Shown in pieces: positions 25,313 to 38,400 of a stretch of DNA of 64,000 nt. The notes beneath the pieces are model-generated. The model saw only the letters and a program-made list of their open reading frames with translations, ran no database searches and was not told the DNA's origin. The DNA comes from Paragonimus westermani. Lineage: Eukaryota; Platyhelminthes; Trematoda; Plagiorchiida; Troglotrematidae. Position 1 is the first letter of the stretch. Every line of letters begins with the position of its first letter. The position numbers and the translations under genes are program-made. The DNA is taken from the NCBI GenBank assembly GCA_008508345.1, contig QNGE01000904.1, positions 84,594 to 148,593 of the forward strand, written 5' to 3'.

Positions 25313-26280
25313 AAGTTAACCAAGGAAACGATGTTGATGTGTCAAATCCCTCAAAGACCCTGGCAAATATTATCGGCGGACATCTTTGCATTCATCAATA
25401 AGCAATACTTGGTGATAATAGACCATTCAGCGATTTCCACAAATTAGAATGGCTGAGTTCTACTACTTCCAGCGCAGTCGCTAACAAACTTCGAGCCCAA
25501 TTTGCGCGCTACGGTATACCCGAGATCTTCTTTTTCCGAAAACGGACCACAATTCGTTGGCGCGGATTTTAGAACGTTTACCGTACAAGCAGTCCGTACT
25601 ACAGTCAGTCAAATGGTAAAGCCGAAGCGGCGATCAAATTGGCAAAACAACTGCTGCAACTGGCCCAATTATCCGGAAATGATCCGTATTTAATGTTATT
25701 GGAGAAACAGAATACTCCGAACGAAACTATGTCCCACAGCTCGGCTCAAAGAATGTTGGGGAGAAGAACATGCACGCATTTGCCGATAATAGAACTACCA
25801 AAACCCCAATCGCCGAACCTAACTGAAGTGCACGATGACTTGAGGAGACGAATGGTAACCCAAAAGTGATACCACGACAAAGAAGTCCGCGACCTACCGG
25901 TTCTGCAGGTAGGCGACAAGGTATGGTTACAGTGCGTTCCAGAAAACCCACGGCGATGGATAGGAATGGTGGTGAAGTACTGCTGTTATAGGTCATACGA
26001 AATCGACTCCGAAGGGGTATTGAAGTTCAGGAATCGGGCGCACTTGAGAAAACGAGTAACACTGGATAAAGAGCTTTTCCCTAAAGAGAAGGAAATATTA
26101 GCATTAACCAAAAGTGGATTATGCTAAAAGGGTGTAAGGAGGTTGGAGTGGAGAAACGCATCGACACGAAGTCAACCAGTGATTCGCAGGAGGCTACGGT
26201 CAGTCATTGTCGGCAGTGCGAGCACACTGGTACGTCAGCGCGAAGACCAATCAGGATGGCATGCTGCTCCATCATCGGAT
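25313..26280 (+). pseudogene. Integrase catalytic core and C-terminus (gypsy element)
   Basis: In shifting frames the region reads QIPQRPWQILSADIFAF and KQYLVIIDHS, which hold the first catalytic Asp, then FSENGPQFVGADF (frame 25502-25693), where the normal DNGPQ is ENGPQ. The Glu codon at 25538-25540 therefore replaces the second Asp of the DD(E) triad. GKAEAAIKLAKQLLQLAQ follows in another frame and keeps the third residue, and then RNTPNE-like and SSAQRMLGRRT segments lead to QVGDKVWLQ near 25907. A basic tail (STRSQPVIRRRLRSV) ends before the 3' LTR. At least four frame changes are needed to read through it. Confidence 0.82.
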
Positions 26281-26281
26281 T

Positions 26282-26530
26282 TTGTTATAACGAGCACCGA
26301 AATAAAACAAAATGTTCAAATGCGTCACGCGTTAAAACAAACGAGCCACAAGCGAAATCAAGCCGACCAATAGGAAAGCTAAAGCGTCAGCACCAGTTGC
26401 AATTTTTCATTTTACTGATGCGTCTTGTTTATAAAATAGCCAGTAGAAATTCAATAAGCCGATGTTTGCTTTGTGCCACCAACACTGACTTTTGCTTTCC
26501 TTCCGGAAGGTTGTTACTTTCAACACCATT
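26282..26530 (+). repeat. 3' LTR of the gypsy element (edges approximate)
   Basis: It pairs with the 5' LTR as described there. A likely left edge is TGTTATAACGAG at 26282. The matched block ends at cttccggaaggtt near 26512, and weaker similarity may reach a CATTG near 26530. Confidence 0.75.
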
Positions 26531-28967
26531 GGGACATGAAATTTCGATGTGATAATTAAAAACAGAACAGTACTTGCACACGCACTAATCGGTCATCTTG
26601 TTCACGCTAACCCATTGGGTTTACGTGAACACGATGCGTTCACTGTCAAACGAACCTACCAGATCCAGTGTTTGTTTGTGGTTTAACCAGCACGGGAGGT
26701 GTGCATGAGCTGTAATGGATCCCCGTGCACCACTGATTTTTAGCATATTTTGTGACTGTCGGACCATACTGTCCTTGTCCCATTCTCCATCCCAGGTTAC
26801 TTCGTAATTTCAACAGGCTAATGAAGGATAAGTATTCGAACCTTTTTGATATCAATGTATGCTAAGTTGTTCTCACTTCCTCTGCGTTCTCAGTGGCTTA
26901 AATGAGTTGCAAAACAGCCTATGTTCAACAGAGCTATACCCATGCTTTCTCCTCCCATTACCAAGCGCACGTTTACCGCCTGAGAGCCTCATCATTCTAG
27001 AAGAACCAAGTTTTCACCAGCCGGCAGAATAAAATACGGATACGATTTGATCACATAGTCATCCATGAACCAACTATCAACTGGATGCCAAACCCCACCG
27101 TAGCCTGTGCTCACACAATGTACTGGACCTAGTGGTCCCAGTCTCACATGGCCTCATTGCGTTTATGCGAACCCAGTATGTTAAATTGAACAAAACGGCA
27201 ACGTGTTCTCAATAAACGCTTCCACTTGCCAGTGGAAATATGGTGAGAAGTCTGTTGTTCGGATCAGTAGACGTTTTGCGAAATTCAATCGTAGATTAGT
27301 GTCAGTATAACCGGGTGTTTGTGTGTGGTCTTCAGTTAGACTTGCACAGAATGTCGGGGTGTGGGATTAGCACCGCAACCGGTGCTGCACTAGTTGTTTG
27401 TGGTGACGGTTATGTGTTGGCGTCGTTTATTGTTGGTTTCTATTGCATGCGAGTTCAGAAACGGATACCACCAACTATGTAAGAAGATGGGTTATGTGAA
27501 AAGTGGAAATTTTGGAGGATTGCGATAACGAACGCTTCAAACTCACGTTTGAATGTAGTTTAAGTGAATCACGTGTTACAGATCATAGATCTGGATGTGG
27601 AGTCTGTTCTGAATTACTCCCATCAGTGATACTTGAGTTTGTAGAGTTTGACTGTATACTTTATGCTTTGATATCACCTGAGCCCTGGTGGTTTAGTAAT
27701 GACCATGGTCTAATATTGTAGGTATTTTGGACAGCGTTACACACGATGAATTGATATGCGGTGTCCAGTAAACTTTATCTGATAGCTCTCATGATATGGC
27801 CAGTGGTCACAAATCTCAAATTAACCTGAGAACTGGGAGGCAGGAATTCAATCATGAAGATGAAGAACACGCACAGGCGGTCTGGCACAGTAGAGTTACG
27901 AAGTTGTAACTATGAGAGCATTCGATTTTAACCAGCACCGTAGTATGGGAATTGTTTCCGCTTGAACAACCACGTTCATTCTACCCCCAGTCATGTGATC
28001 AGGTTGAAACACGTTCAATGAAACAGTGTTTATGGTCTTTCAGTGTTGCTACATGTGTACTCGAACGCTTCATTTCCCGCTCAAGTCCGCACAAGAGATC
28101 ACAACACTTCTGGCAGAAAACGCACAGTATTCATTCATCTGGTCGAATAAGTTTAAATACAAGGTGCCTCCAAACTTGGAAACAGCTTGACATTATTTAA
28201 AGTTGTATCAAAATCTATTTGGCATCCAAAAAATATGGGACAACCGCGGACCTTTTGACGAAATTCAAATTTGCGCTACTTAATCTTTGTGGAACAGGTT
28301 AGTCAACTACTCAGCTCACATTGTCTCTTTACTGTACACGGCACACTTGATTTCTGGTGTCCACAGCTTGAATTGTAAGATATGTAACCTAGTCGTTTGA
28401 AAATTCTTCTCAAAACAGTGCGGTTTTATCACAGGTTATGATAATCATCTGGGATTAAAAACGAGGTGATATGCCATTATAAAAAACTTTACGGTTTCAA
28501 TAGAAAACAACAAGCTACAGAAATTATCGCGCACAAAATCCCGTTGAATCATAGCAGCGAACTGTGACAAAGCGCTGACTTCCACAACTCATCATCTAAT
28601 CAACCACTCATGTGTAAACACTAACTGATATCTCCAAACAAGATGATGATCCCGTTATATGCGTTTGAGCGAAAGATCACTTGGCGTTTAGGTTATCCTG
28701 GTTTCATAAATGTCTGTCCATATTTACTAACAGATGACTGGGTCTGCCAAAGTTAACAGGTACAAATACACGTGCGTTGGAAAAATCCTGAAGTGACGGA
28801 ACCGAGCGTCATCTACAATGAAGTGTGCATTGAACCCGAAAGGAAATTATGCGATTCGGTGGATTGATACACATTGTTAGAATCGTTTAGACGCAGGGGT
28901 GTATCGATAAGTGCTTCGTTTTCATAATTCAGCGTAGGTTAGAGTCAACGGTGAACTGTCTGGTAGG
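26531..28967. other. No recognised gene
   Basis: Frames such as 27503-27721 and 27952-28200 (plus) are short and not recognised. No repeat match to other parts of the window was noticed. Confidence 0.45.
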
Positions 28968-29458
28968 ATCAATGCGAGAAGCTCCACTCACTCTGTCAAA
29001 CTGTTCAGACTGTGCTTCCCAATCTCCATGTGTGAAGTGCTTCCGCAATACCGCTGCGATTACGCAGATCGAATGTTGCATAATGAACTTATGGAGGTTG
29101 TTGATTAGGTTGTGCATCTGAGACGGTGCATCAGTGGCGGCGAATGTGTAGGGAATGAAACGAAGCGCGTACCTGTGGGGCTAGGGTGGTATTCACCAAA
29201 CTTGCACACATCTGGTGACGGAGAGTAATTTCTGTAATTCTTCCGGACCACGTATATACGGTTATACCTAGGGCTGTATTACCCTGAGAGTGCTAAACTT
29301 GTCGGTTGCTGGGAGGTGACGTGAACCGTCTTGAATTAGTTGAACATTGATTACTGCTTTTGACCGCTCGCATTGGGTGGCACCATTGAGTAATGGATGA
29401 GGAGATTGGGAATGAGGAATTTGCTAGTCATTGTCAATCAATTCAAACAGTTCTTTCG
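28968..29458 (-). repeat. Unidentified interspersed repeat, copy 2 (inverted partner at 13.8 kb)
   Basis: The reverse complement matches 13761-14248 closely. On the minus strand the frame 28929-29117 encodes MHNLINNLHKFIMQHSICV, then AVLRKHFTHGDWEAQSEQF, one or two residues different per ten from copy 1 at first and then diverging. The copies seem to end at different points on their downstream sides. Confidence 0.7.
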
Positions 29459-32400
29459 ATTTTGAAAGATTCTTCTGTATGGTTTCGGTTGGGTTATGTG
29501 ATACCATTATGCCACAGAGTCCCCGAATTGTTGCAGGCATTGCAGCGTCTTTATTCGTGGTAGACAACTTCGCTTCGTTGATTGTTTTGTAGAGATTAGG
29601 TCACTTTTCTTTTCTAATGAGCGAAATCTAATGAAAGTCGGTGGATAATCGTTACAAATTGAGACCCTTCAGTGTTTTAGAGTATTGCAGTGTATCTTTG
29701 CTTATCTAACCATCGTTCGCATACCGGTTCTTTCGTGGCAATTTGGGTGGCTGCTGCGAAAATCAAAACTTTGGACTTTCGGTTTTACTGAGCTGAAGTC
29801 TGCAGGTTTCCATTAGGCTCTCTCAGTGGACTTCATGTCGCAGAAAATAGTCAACTAGCATGTTTGTATTCTCCGTTTGCACTCGCCTGACTAATACGAA
29901 TGTTTCAGTCACGTAGTGTATCCACGGTTTTTCAAGTTTCGTAGGCAGTGTTCTTTGGTCTTTGCTTTAGCTCTGAACCCAAATATGGGCGGTCCAAATG
30001 CCGTTCGTAAATTTGTCCATTGTAGCTTAAATATGTAGAAGAACACGGCACCATGATATTGCGCATGTTTTCGGGTTTCAGTGATTCTTTTGATCGAGAG
30101 CTCTTCTTCAGTAGTCCTTGCATTGTTTCCCTGGTCATATTATGCTCCGTTAAGTTGAAGAGAACTCTGACAGCAAACGAAATATTGGCTTTGACTTACC
30201 CCATTTTGATGTCTTTCAGGCTGTCAAAGAACTGTTGAGTACTGCCAATTCATCGTTACAACAGATCGACGAGGTATCTTGAGCGTTTTTACATGTATTC
30301 AGCTAGATTTCATAATGCTGTTCTAAACAAGGACACCACTGAACGCATCGCAGAACAATCCCTGCGTACCTTTGGTAGTCCTAAGGTTTGCTTCCTCGAT
30401 GTAACCTTAAAATATCACTACAGCTAATCGCTGACCTAGCCATCTACCACCAGTGGAAACAACCAGACGCTGGAAGCTACTCACGAGATAAGCGAACATG
30501 AAACTTAGAAAATAGCAACATACGGTTCAATTACTGTTCACTCCCACGGACTGTTGAAGCTACACACGAGAGATGCTCCAATGCGACCAGTATTGCCCAT
30601 GCCTATGACGTTACCATGATTTATAGCTGAAGACTTGCGAAATTGACCATCACGTCTATTCGATGAGTCACAACAATGCACCCGCAATACTGAACATTTC
30701 ACGGAAAAACTGGAAGACATCACAATGGAGTAGTTCACTTCCAGAATTTCGTTTGAACCGATGATTGTCACGTTCTCAGCGAAAGTGGAGTCCAGAAGCA
30801 AAGTACTACGTCCGCTGAATGGTGTGAATAAGCCACACTCGACACTATCTACAGGATGAACATCTCGCTCACTTCCTGAGAAAGTGAGTCTCTAGAAAAT
30901 CACAACACAACCGGGATTTTGTCACACATAACAGCACTATTGGCCAATTGGTAATGTGTCCTTGTTATGCTTGTCATGAATTTCTAGGCTTCCGTTGACA
31001 GAGCAAATTGCAGCCTGATACACATTTTTCCGAAGCATATGTAGCTACGCTTCGAGTGTATGGTTCATGCGAACAACATAGAAGAAACGGGTAGATGTAA
31101 GACTGTCTGAAAGTTTCTAAACGAATGTATGACATATTCATAAATGCTAAGCCTATGTGAAATCACAACTTGTGCACGAGCTTGCCATGATGACTCAGTA
31201 ATGAGAACGGTGCATTGTGAATTTGGTCGAATTCAAGTATCTCTACAATCTGTCGCGAACGGCAGTACCTTTTACCAGTCGATGTCAACGCCCATAGTGA
31301 GTTAGTGACTGAAAAGAAAGAGACTCACATTCCGTTGGTGTATCGGTATTCAGTGTTCGATAGGGATACTTAACAACACCATTGATGGTGAGAGTTCACA
31401 AATGGTGATAACTTACTGCGATTTAACTAGAATTCGATCACAGCTTGTTAAACTCCATGAACACTGGTTAGAAGAACTAATAACCAGGAGGTAATAAATG
31501 ACGATTAATGAATAAGAACGATGTAAATTAGTCAAATTGATTTTAAATGAGGCAGTTTCATCAGTCATAAATAGAGCAGACAGAACACATGTGTATTTAG
31601 GGTTATTGTCTGTACTCCGGTCGCACTTAACCAAAGCCGAGAATTCGCACAGTCGGGTTTCCGTTATAAAAACAAGGATTACGCATCACGTTCAAATACC
31701 ACACTTGAAAGTGTTCTATGATAAAGAGTGTGCTTCTGGCTAACTGGTGGTCTCAAAATGTTCACCCGATAAAACGTGTGGTATAAACACAATGAATCAT
31801 CGTTCGTTTCAGTTACATTTAATCAGTTATTTTTGCATAAGTCACCGATGTATCTCCTCTGTTCGAGAAATACAACAGCGAACTAAACAGAACAAATGTA
31901 GAACTTCGGAGTTAGGCACATTGAAGTATCAACATAGGATCTTTAACCGAGTACGTTATACGTCGTCAGCACAGTAGTTGGTGGACAAATTAGAGTTAAC
32001 AATTGCAATTCTCTTGTTCACAATACATTAAGAAGATTTCTAAGTGTGTGTTCAATGTTTAACGTTCCAGTGGTTGTGTGTCATGGATACAAAAGGCACT
32101 GTGTCAGCTCAAACCGCACCAGTCCGAACTCCATTGAAATTGTTACTTTCGGCAGATCGGATGTAATGTCGGACATGTCCGTCGTCCATCACTACTGCTT
32201 TTCAAGCCATGTTGAACCTTTTCGCCGTTGTAAACCTTGGCTTGAGCTACGGAAACGCGAATCTGAAGTAAGCGAGCCCTAGCTTAGCATGATATTTTGC
32301 CATCCATTCATAGCTGAGTATGCCAAATGTATGTTCGGTTCGCACTTTTCCGCTCACATTCCGACTACACTCAAGTTTGAATGGTGAAGATGATGCAATT

Positions 32401-35222
32401 CAACTATAAGTTACAACATCCAAAACAGTTTTTGTTAAAGTTACCCATGAGTTTTGCATTTGGAACTGACAATCTTCGCTCCTATTCAAAAAATTATCTC
32501 TCAGTGTCTACCGTCCACGTACCTGAATTTGAGAATAAGCCCGAATGTCTATTATTCAAATAGATTTGTTTTAAACGTCTCATTCTTCTAGAAATGCTCC
32601 CTTTTTGGAACATGACAAACAGATTGTGTTGAACATATTCGTTTTTATCCTTGTGGTCGACCTGATGCTTGCAACTTTCAGGGTATTGCACGGCACAGAG
32701 AACGGAGCAGTATGCTTGTAATTATCATACCTAATAACTACATAGCTAATACAAAAATTCCACCGAATGGCTGGTAACATCCGGTATAAAATTTTTCCCT
32801 GGTAAGTAAGTAAAATTCATTAAACTGCATGTACTATTTAGTGATAACCAGTGATAACCAACAACTGTTATTAGAAGCAGGCAAGCATATAAGTTTACTG
32901 TGTTACTAGATAGAACATGAGGACATTAAAAAATTGTAAAGCTCGGTATTATTTTCTCGGACGACACCAGTGAGCGAAATGTCATTTGGCATCCAACCGA
33001 TAAAATCGGATACGGTTAATGCCAACACAAACAGAATGGTTTAACAAAGACAACTAAGTTATCAGACTGATACTTAACAAAAATAATACCAGGTCAACAT
33101 GATGCGAACAGTATAGACAAGGTTAACAAGTACCGATTTATAATTTGGTTGAGATAACGGTTCAACAGTTCATGGGGAAGTGAGGTTTACCTTTGGGGAT
33201 TAGCATGAATTTAACTGTGCTGATCAACATTTCACTTGTTTACAAACAACAATATAATGGTGAAGACTGAATTTCACATATATTTACGTAGAGGACTATC
33301 ACTGGGCCTAACCTGATTCAAGAACCGTAAGCCGAAAACCTGCAGTTCACAAAATACAACTCAACTCAGCGGATCACAAACCACACAACTAACAACCGTA
33401 GCATATCGACAGTCATTTTGGTCATCACTACACTTCCGCAAAAGTGCTAGTATCGTCGTGTGCCTCTGGATGTCACGTGACACATCGTTGGATTTCAACA
33501 CGGTAAATTGGCCCAGAGTTAAATATAAAGTCCATCACGTAAAACACGTGCGATTTTCACAAACAATCACAAGCTATTCCGACTGCGATTATTGGAATGA
33601 GTCGTGATTCAGTGGTCGGTCGTTTGTGCGCATTATGCCGAGTGATTAAATGAAGCAGGTACCTAGCGACATACTTTGCCCGGGTGGGTGAAAACGTTCG
33701 AGTCACGGTTCACGTTAATGTAAACTCATCCAAAATGCTTGGTGTGGGTCTTATCCGAGTAAAGCCATGACCTCCCAGAATAGGCGAGCAACTTACGTGA
33801 AATTGTGGTGTTCACAAGATTATAGAAAGCAGACTAACGAAAAGAGGTAGCTTTCAGTCGCATGTTTTATACCCAAATTCACGAAGTAAACAGATGAGCG
33901 TTTTCAAGGATTTCACTTCTAGTGTGTACATACAAAAGTTTCACAACCTATCACACAGCCGACTGGCATGCAGTGGCAATCGAATTATCACAAATGGCTA
34001 CATTTATTCCGTTAATCAACATTGATGTGACTATCAGATGAAGAAAAAGTTAGCATGTTGACTGTGATCAATCAACAGTAGTTTCACTCGACACGTTTAG
34101 GACAGGAATTGATAGGCTGTGCTGTTACTGTTGTGTATGGTTGGAAATCGACGCAAACCGTCAGATCACATTTCAAAAATGCAACTTGAATGCCTTGAGA
34201 GGTGCATACAAAATAGTCAACTACGTTGAAAGCGAACACAAATTTTGACGGGTGTTTCTCTTACGTGTCAGGGACTGTTAGCATCAACATTTAAACGGGT
34301 ATTGATAGCTACAATGTTGCTTGCTCGTTTTATTGATCCGTATAATGCCATTGACTCAGACCTAGGATACTTGAATGGGTGAACCATATTTCGTGCTCCC
34401 CCCGCTTTCTCAATTCGGTGGTCAAATCCTGCTAGAATTCACCAAAGTTTGTGATCTTATAGATCAACTGAACATACGCTCTAATTCATTTGTACTTAGT
34501 TATACAGGTGATGTGATGTTAGTCATCAAGCTCCCCACTAGAATTTCTTCGCGCAAATCGCCAAGCAGCCCGCCCAAGTTCGTTTAACCATTCAATCATA
34601 CTTTACCACAACCTGATATGTTGACACGTAACTTTTGTTTATGGCAAGTGAACGATATCAAAATTCGAACGACCGTTATCCACTACTATGATCATTTCTG
34701 CTGGATAACTCAGAGTTACTCTGTATCAGAATATGGGTGTCATCTTATGTCTCCATCGAGTCCACAAAAGACAGGGAACTTCCATTTGAGATCGGTCGAT
34801 TAAAGTCTCGATTCCTTCTCGTTCACTTGCACTACCACCTGACTCACAACTGGTCAGTTGCGTTCTCAGGCTTGCTGACAAAGAATGGTACACAGTTTGT
34901 AAACCCATTGAAATACCTATTACGCTGCAAGTAATTAAGCGATTTCATGGTTTTCCATTAGTATCCAGAATGTAGACGTTTTCAGCGGACACTCCATCTT
35001 ATAAGACTGCTAGTCAGTCCATTTCTCCTGTCCAAAATCACAGCCTTCCTCGAGAAGACGATTTTACCAACTCAGAATGAGCGGAAATGTCGTAAACAGT
35101 TGTGAGGACATCTTCACTATTTTCACCTGTTCGAATTCCTCTATGCTTATTGGTGGCTTAGTGACCTGAACCACTATTTTTGGTAACTGTCATTTGATCT
35201 TCTGATTCGAGAACTTTTTCAG
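29459..35222. other. No recognised gene over about 5.8 kb
   Basis: Many short frames are open but none shows a domain. In 30150-30280 two plus frames together read LTANEILALTY and DVFQAVKELLSTANSS, which is vaguely like the N-terminal region of a PLE, but this is too weak to call. A short tandem duplication of the 11-mer gtgataaccag lies near 32842-32862. The frame at 34375-34587 (plus) is not recognised. Confidence 0.45.
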
Positions 35223-35440
35223 GTCACTGTGTATCATATACATACAGCGTAATATCCTTCGTGACGCACACGTCGTTGGACCGGAATAACGTCACTCTTG
35301 TCTTGAGAGTAATTAACAGGGACAGCCGCACTAATCTCGGGAGAAAGATTATCCGTGATAATGGGTGCGACGAGGAGAGTCCGATTTCTCTCAAGCCCAT
35401 TAGCATACCATGTACGAAACAGCGTATACTTTCGAGGGGT
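35223..35440 (+). repeat. Dispersed repeat of unknown family, copy 2
   Basis: This matches the minus strand at 8557-8781. The conserved frame (within 35261-35464) reads VLRVINRDSRTNLGRKIIR then DEESPIS. Identity by eye is moderate, so the copies are old. No domain is recognised. Confidence 0.6.
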
Positions 35441-38400
35441 CATTACAATAACCTACCCAATTAAATTGGACTTCCTTAAATGTACTCCATGGTTCTCAAT
35501 TGAGTCTCAACATGGCCATTTGTTTTCACATGTCCTACAATATATTATTTCTGTTGCTCGGTTTCTGCACAAATTCACCGTTTCTGTTTACGGATAGACT
35601 ATAAATCACGAATCGGCGGTCTGCTTTTAACCGTTACACTAACGTTTCTATGTATTTGTCCGTGTTTACTCAAGCTCACTGAATTTATGTTTCGTTTGAT
35701 GCGGATGCGAATGTGTAAAAGCTGTGAAGTTATCTCCTTAAGGACCAAAACTTGATCGGGGTGAAGAGAATATAGTTCATTTGTATGTCTGACAAATTAA
35801 CTGGTAATGAACGCTAATCAGTTGACGTAAAGCTTACACATATTGTCCTATAAAAGTGACGGACAGATTTCGTAATTCAATATGGAAAACAACAACACTA
35901 AGTATGAAGTGGAAACAATATTGCTGTGGCGTCGATTTTAGGCAAGGATAACCACTGTTTTCGAATCTATTTCACAGCCCCACCGAAGTGAAAAATAAAG
36001 GGCTTTCGTCACGTGGCTCTGCTCTCCCGTCACCGGAACTACCCGCATCGTTTAACCAGCAAATGTAGACTGTCGCATGAGCTTGAACAGAGATCATCAT
36101 CTTTAGTGATATGGATTTAACAGCTTGATGATTTAACAGCTTCATGAGATTGATGTTCATCATATTCACATCCTCCAAATGGAAACAGCCGGAACAAATT
36201 GCCGCACTGAACTGCTCATAATATCGGTGAGCACTGAGTATAAAGTAGACAGAATGCATAAGAAGACGCACAACTCATTGGTTTGAAAGGGGATGGAAAC
36301 AAAGCCGTTGTTTGTTTTGTGCATTAAACCCTACGGATGCAAGTCTGGAGTGGGAGTATTTGTAGAGTCAACTAATGATCTAAGTTTTATTGACCAAGAT
36401 GATCAGTGTGTACAAAACAGATGATTCTATTCCTTGTGCTGTATGTTTATTCAGTGAGTTTCAGTTTCCACGGAAAAGCAAATGGTGTCAACATTCTAAT
36501 GAACACGAGTTCAGTCATACTTGGGATTCGGTACTTGAAGGGAGCTACAAAACTGACACCGATAAAGTCTCCACAATACACGCTTCTAGGTATCAAATTT
36601 GTCCAATGTCCGGTGTTCAAACTAATTCACTCTAAGCTATTAACGGTAGGGTATAGAAGATACCGGACCATGTTAACCGTCCGCCACAAGTTTTACCGTG
36701 CCCAGTCCTGAAAAACAACAACATGCACTGTTTTGTTTTGTGACTGTTCTTATCTGATGCTTTCAGTAGTTGTCTAAAAAGACGTATCAATGTTCACAGA
36801 GTTTCATGTTGTTAAACATTTTGCAGACTCTTCTGCAAAGCGTACAGTTTCACTAGTAATAACGGTAGATTTTGTTTTCAACCAGTCAGTTCATTCGGTC
36901 TGCGAAAATAATTGGCACAGACAGCTTTGAATCACAGTCAATTTTGTGTAATTGTCTCAAACGTGGAGCATAACGAACAACAAAACTGAACCTAACGTTC
37001 CTTCCGGATTTGGAGTAAAGTTTGTTTATTTCAAGTTGCGCGTTGCAAACCTTTCTTGTGTTCGCATTTTTTCTTGCCACGATTCCTTTTTACAAATACT
37101 CGCACTAAACCAGTACTGTGATCTGTTGTGTGTCCAAGTCTGATTTAACGCTGTCTGTAAATCACTACGAAACTCTTTTGTCTGACTCCTTTTTCCACCA
37201 GACTTCAGAAGAATTAAGATTTCGTAAACACTATCATTTATGTCGAATCAGTATGCATTTATGTTGCGCACTGTGGGTGCAAAAGTTAACATCAGCTCAG
37301 CTACACATCGAGTGAGAGTAGCAGAACGTTTGAAGCAAATTGTAACACTCTACTTTTCAACCAAGTTGGGTAGCATTCTTCAGAAATGTTGTAACTAAAG
37401 TCATATTAACAATGGGACAGACATCACATGGCTAATTTGACGTGAGCAGACACTGACCCTTAGCACCGTAATTATAGGTCACTGTTACCCCATTATTATT
37501 GAATGGTATGGTATAGTTGATAACGATGAAGCAGTATATTTATGCCAAACAACACACGTGATGGAACGTTCAGTTAATGCGGGAAATCTCCCACCATACA
37601 TTTATTCTATGATGATAAACACATCGGCTTGCTTACGCTTGAATCTAACATATGAGGGTCTGATAAACTTAATTCACGTAGTACGAGCCACATCAGCTCA
37701 GAGTATAAATAATCGCTGTGCACACATTTCGCAAGGAACTGCAGAGCGTGAATAAACGCTGGAGGGTTCGCATGCGAAAAGAACAATTATTCATCCTCAG
37801 TGTTCTGCAGTCATTCAATTCCAGTTGATCTGCAGTGTTCCAAATTACTGTCAAAATACTGATCTGTCATGCTGCCCCTTGAATCGACCTTGGGTTTGAA
37901 TTGGCTTTTTTCCTGTGTCAACGATCGATCACAACGTCACTATTGACCAATATTCCTGGCCATTACGTCAGTCGATAGTGTTCGTTATGTAAAACGTGTT
38001 ATACGAATCGCTTGAAGAAGCTACGTATATTCACGTAATATGGTAGCAACTCTTTGGATGTGTGGACTGTAGAAGTTCTATATATTCGGTAGTCATGAGA
38101 AACGCGAAGCTAGTAACAAAGCTTGTTGTCAGTGTTTACCATTCAATTGAGCGATAGTGTCTCGTAAGCAAGACAGCTATCGTCCAGTCTGGTGAAACGT
38201 CTGGGGAACCTTGAAATCGTAAAGAGATCGGCATACAGTTCTGACCATGAACTACGGTCTTAGCTCGAAGTTATTTCATTTCTACGTATTAGCATAATCT
38301 TCACCCCGAAAATCCGCAGCCCAGTTTGTGTAAGCCAATTAATCTAACCCCTTCGAAGACTTACTCGGTTGTCGTACAACGTTAATGTCATTAAGTTGGC

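Larger units (their letters stand above)
22150..26530 (+). mobile_element. Ty3/gypsy LTR retrotransposon, CsRn1-like, degenerate
   Basis: The order LTR, gag with zinc knuckle, protease, reverse transcriptase, RNase H, integrase, LTR is preserved over about 4.4 kb. Individual frames are interrupted by several shifts and stops. The protein sequence pattern (EPTD-x-VSQIAV, CIDPKPLNKV, TDHKPLVSIVKKPL, YQPGTQM-x-IA-x-TLSRV) resembles the CsRn1-type elements known from trematodes. Catalytic motifs of RT and integrase are mutated (see the domain entries). Nothing in it encodes an envelope. Confidence 0.9.
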
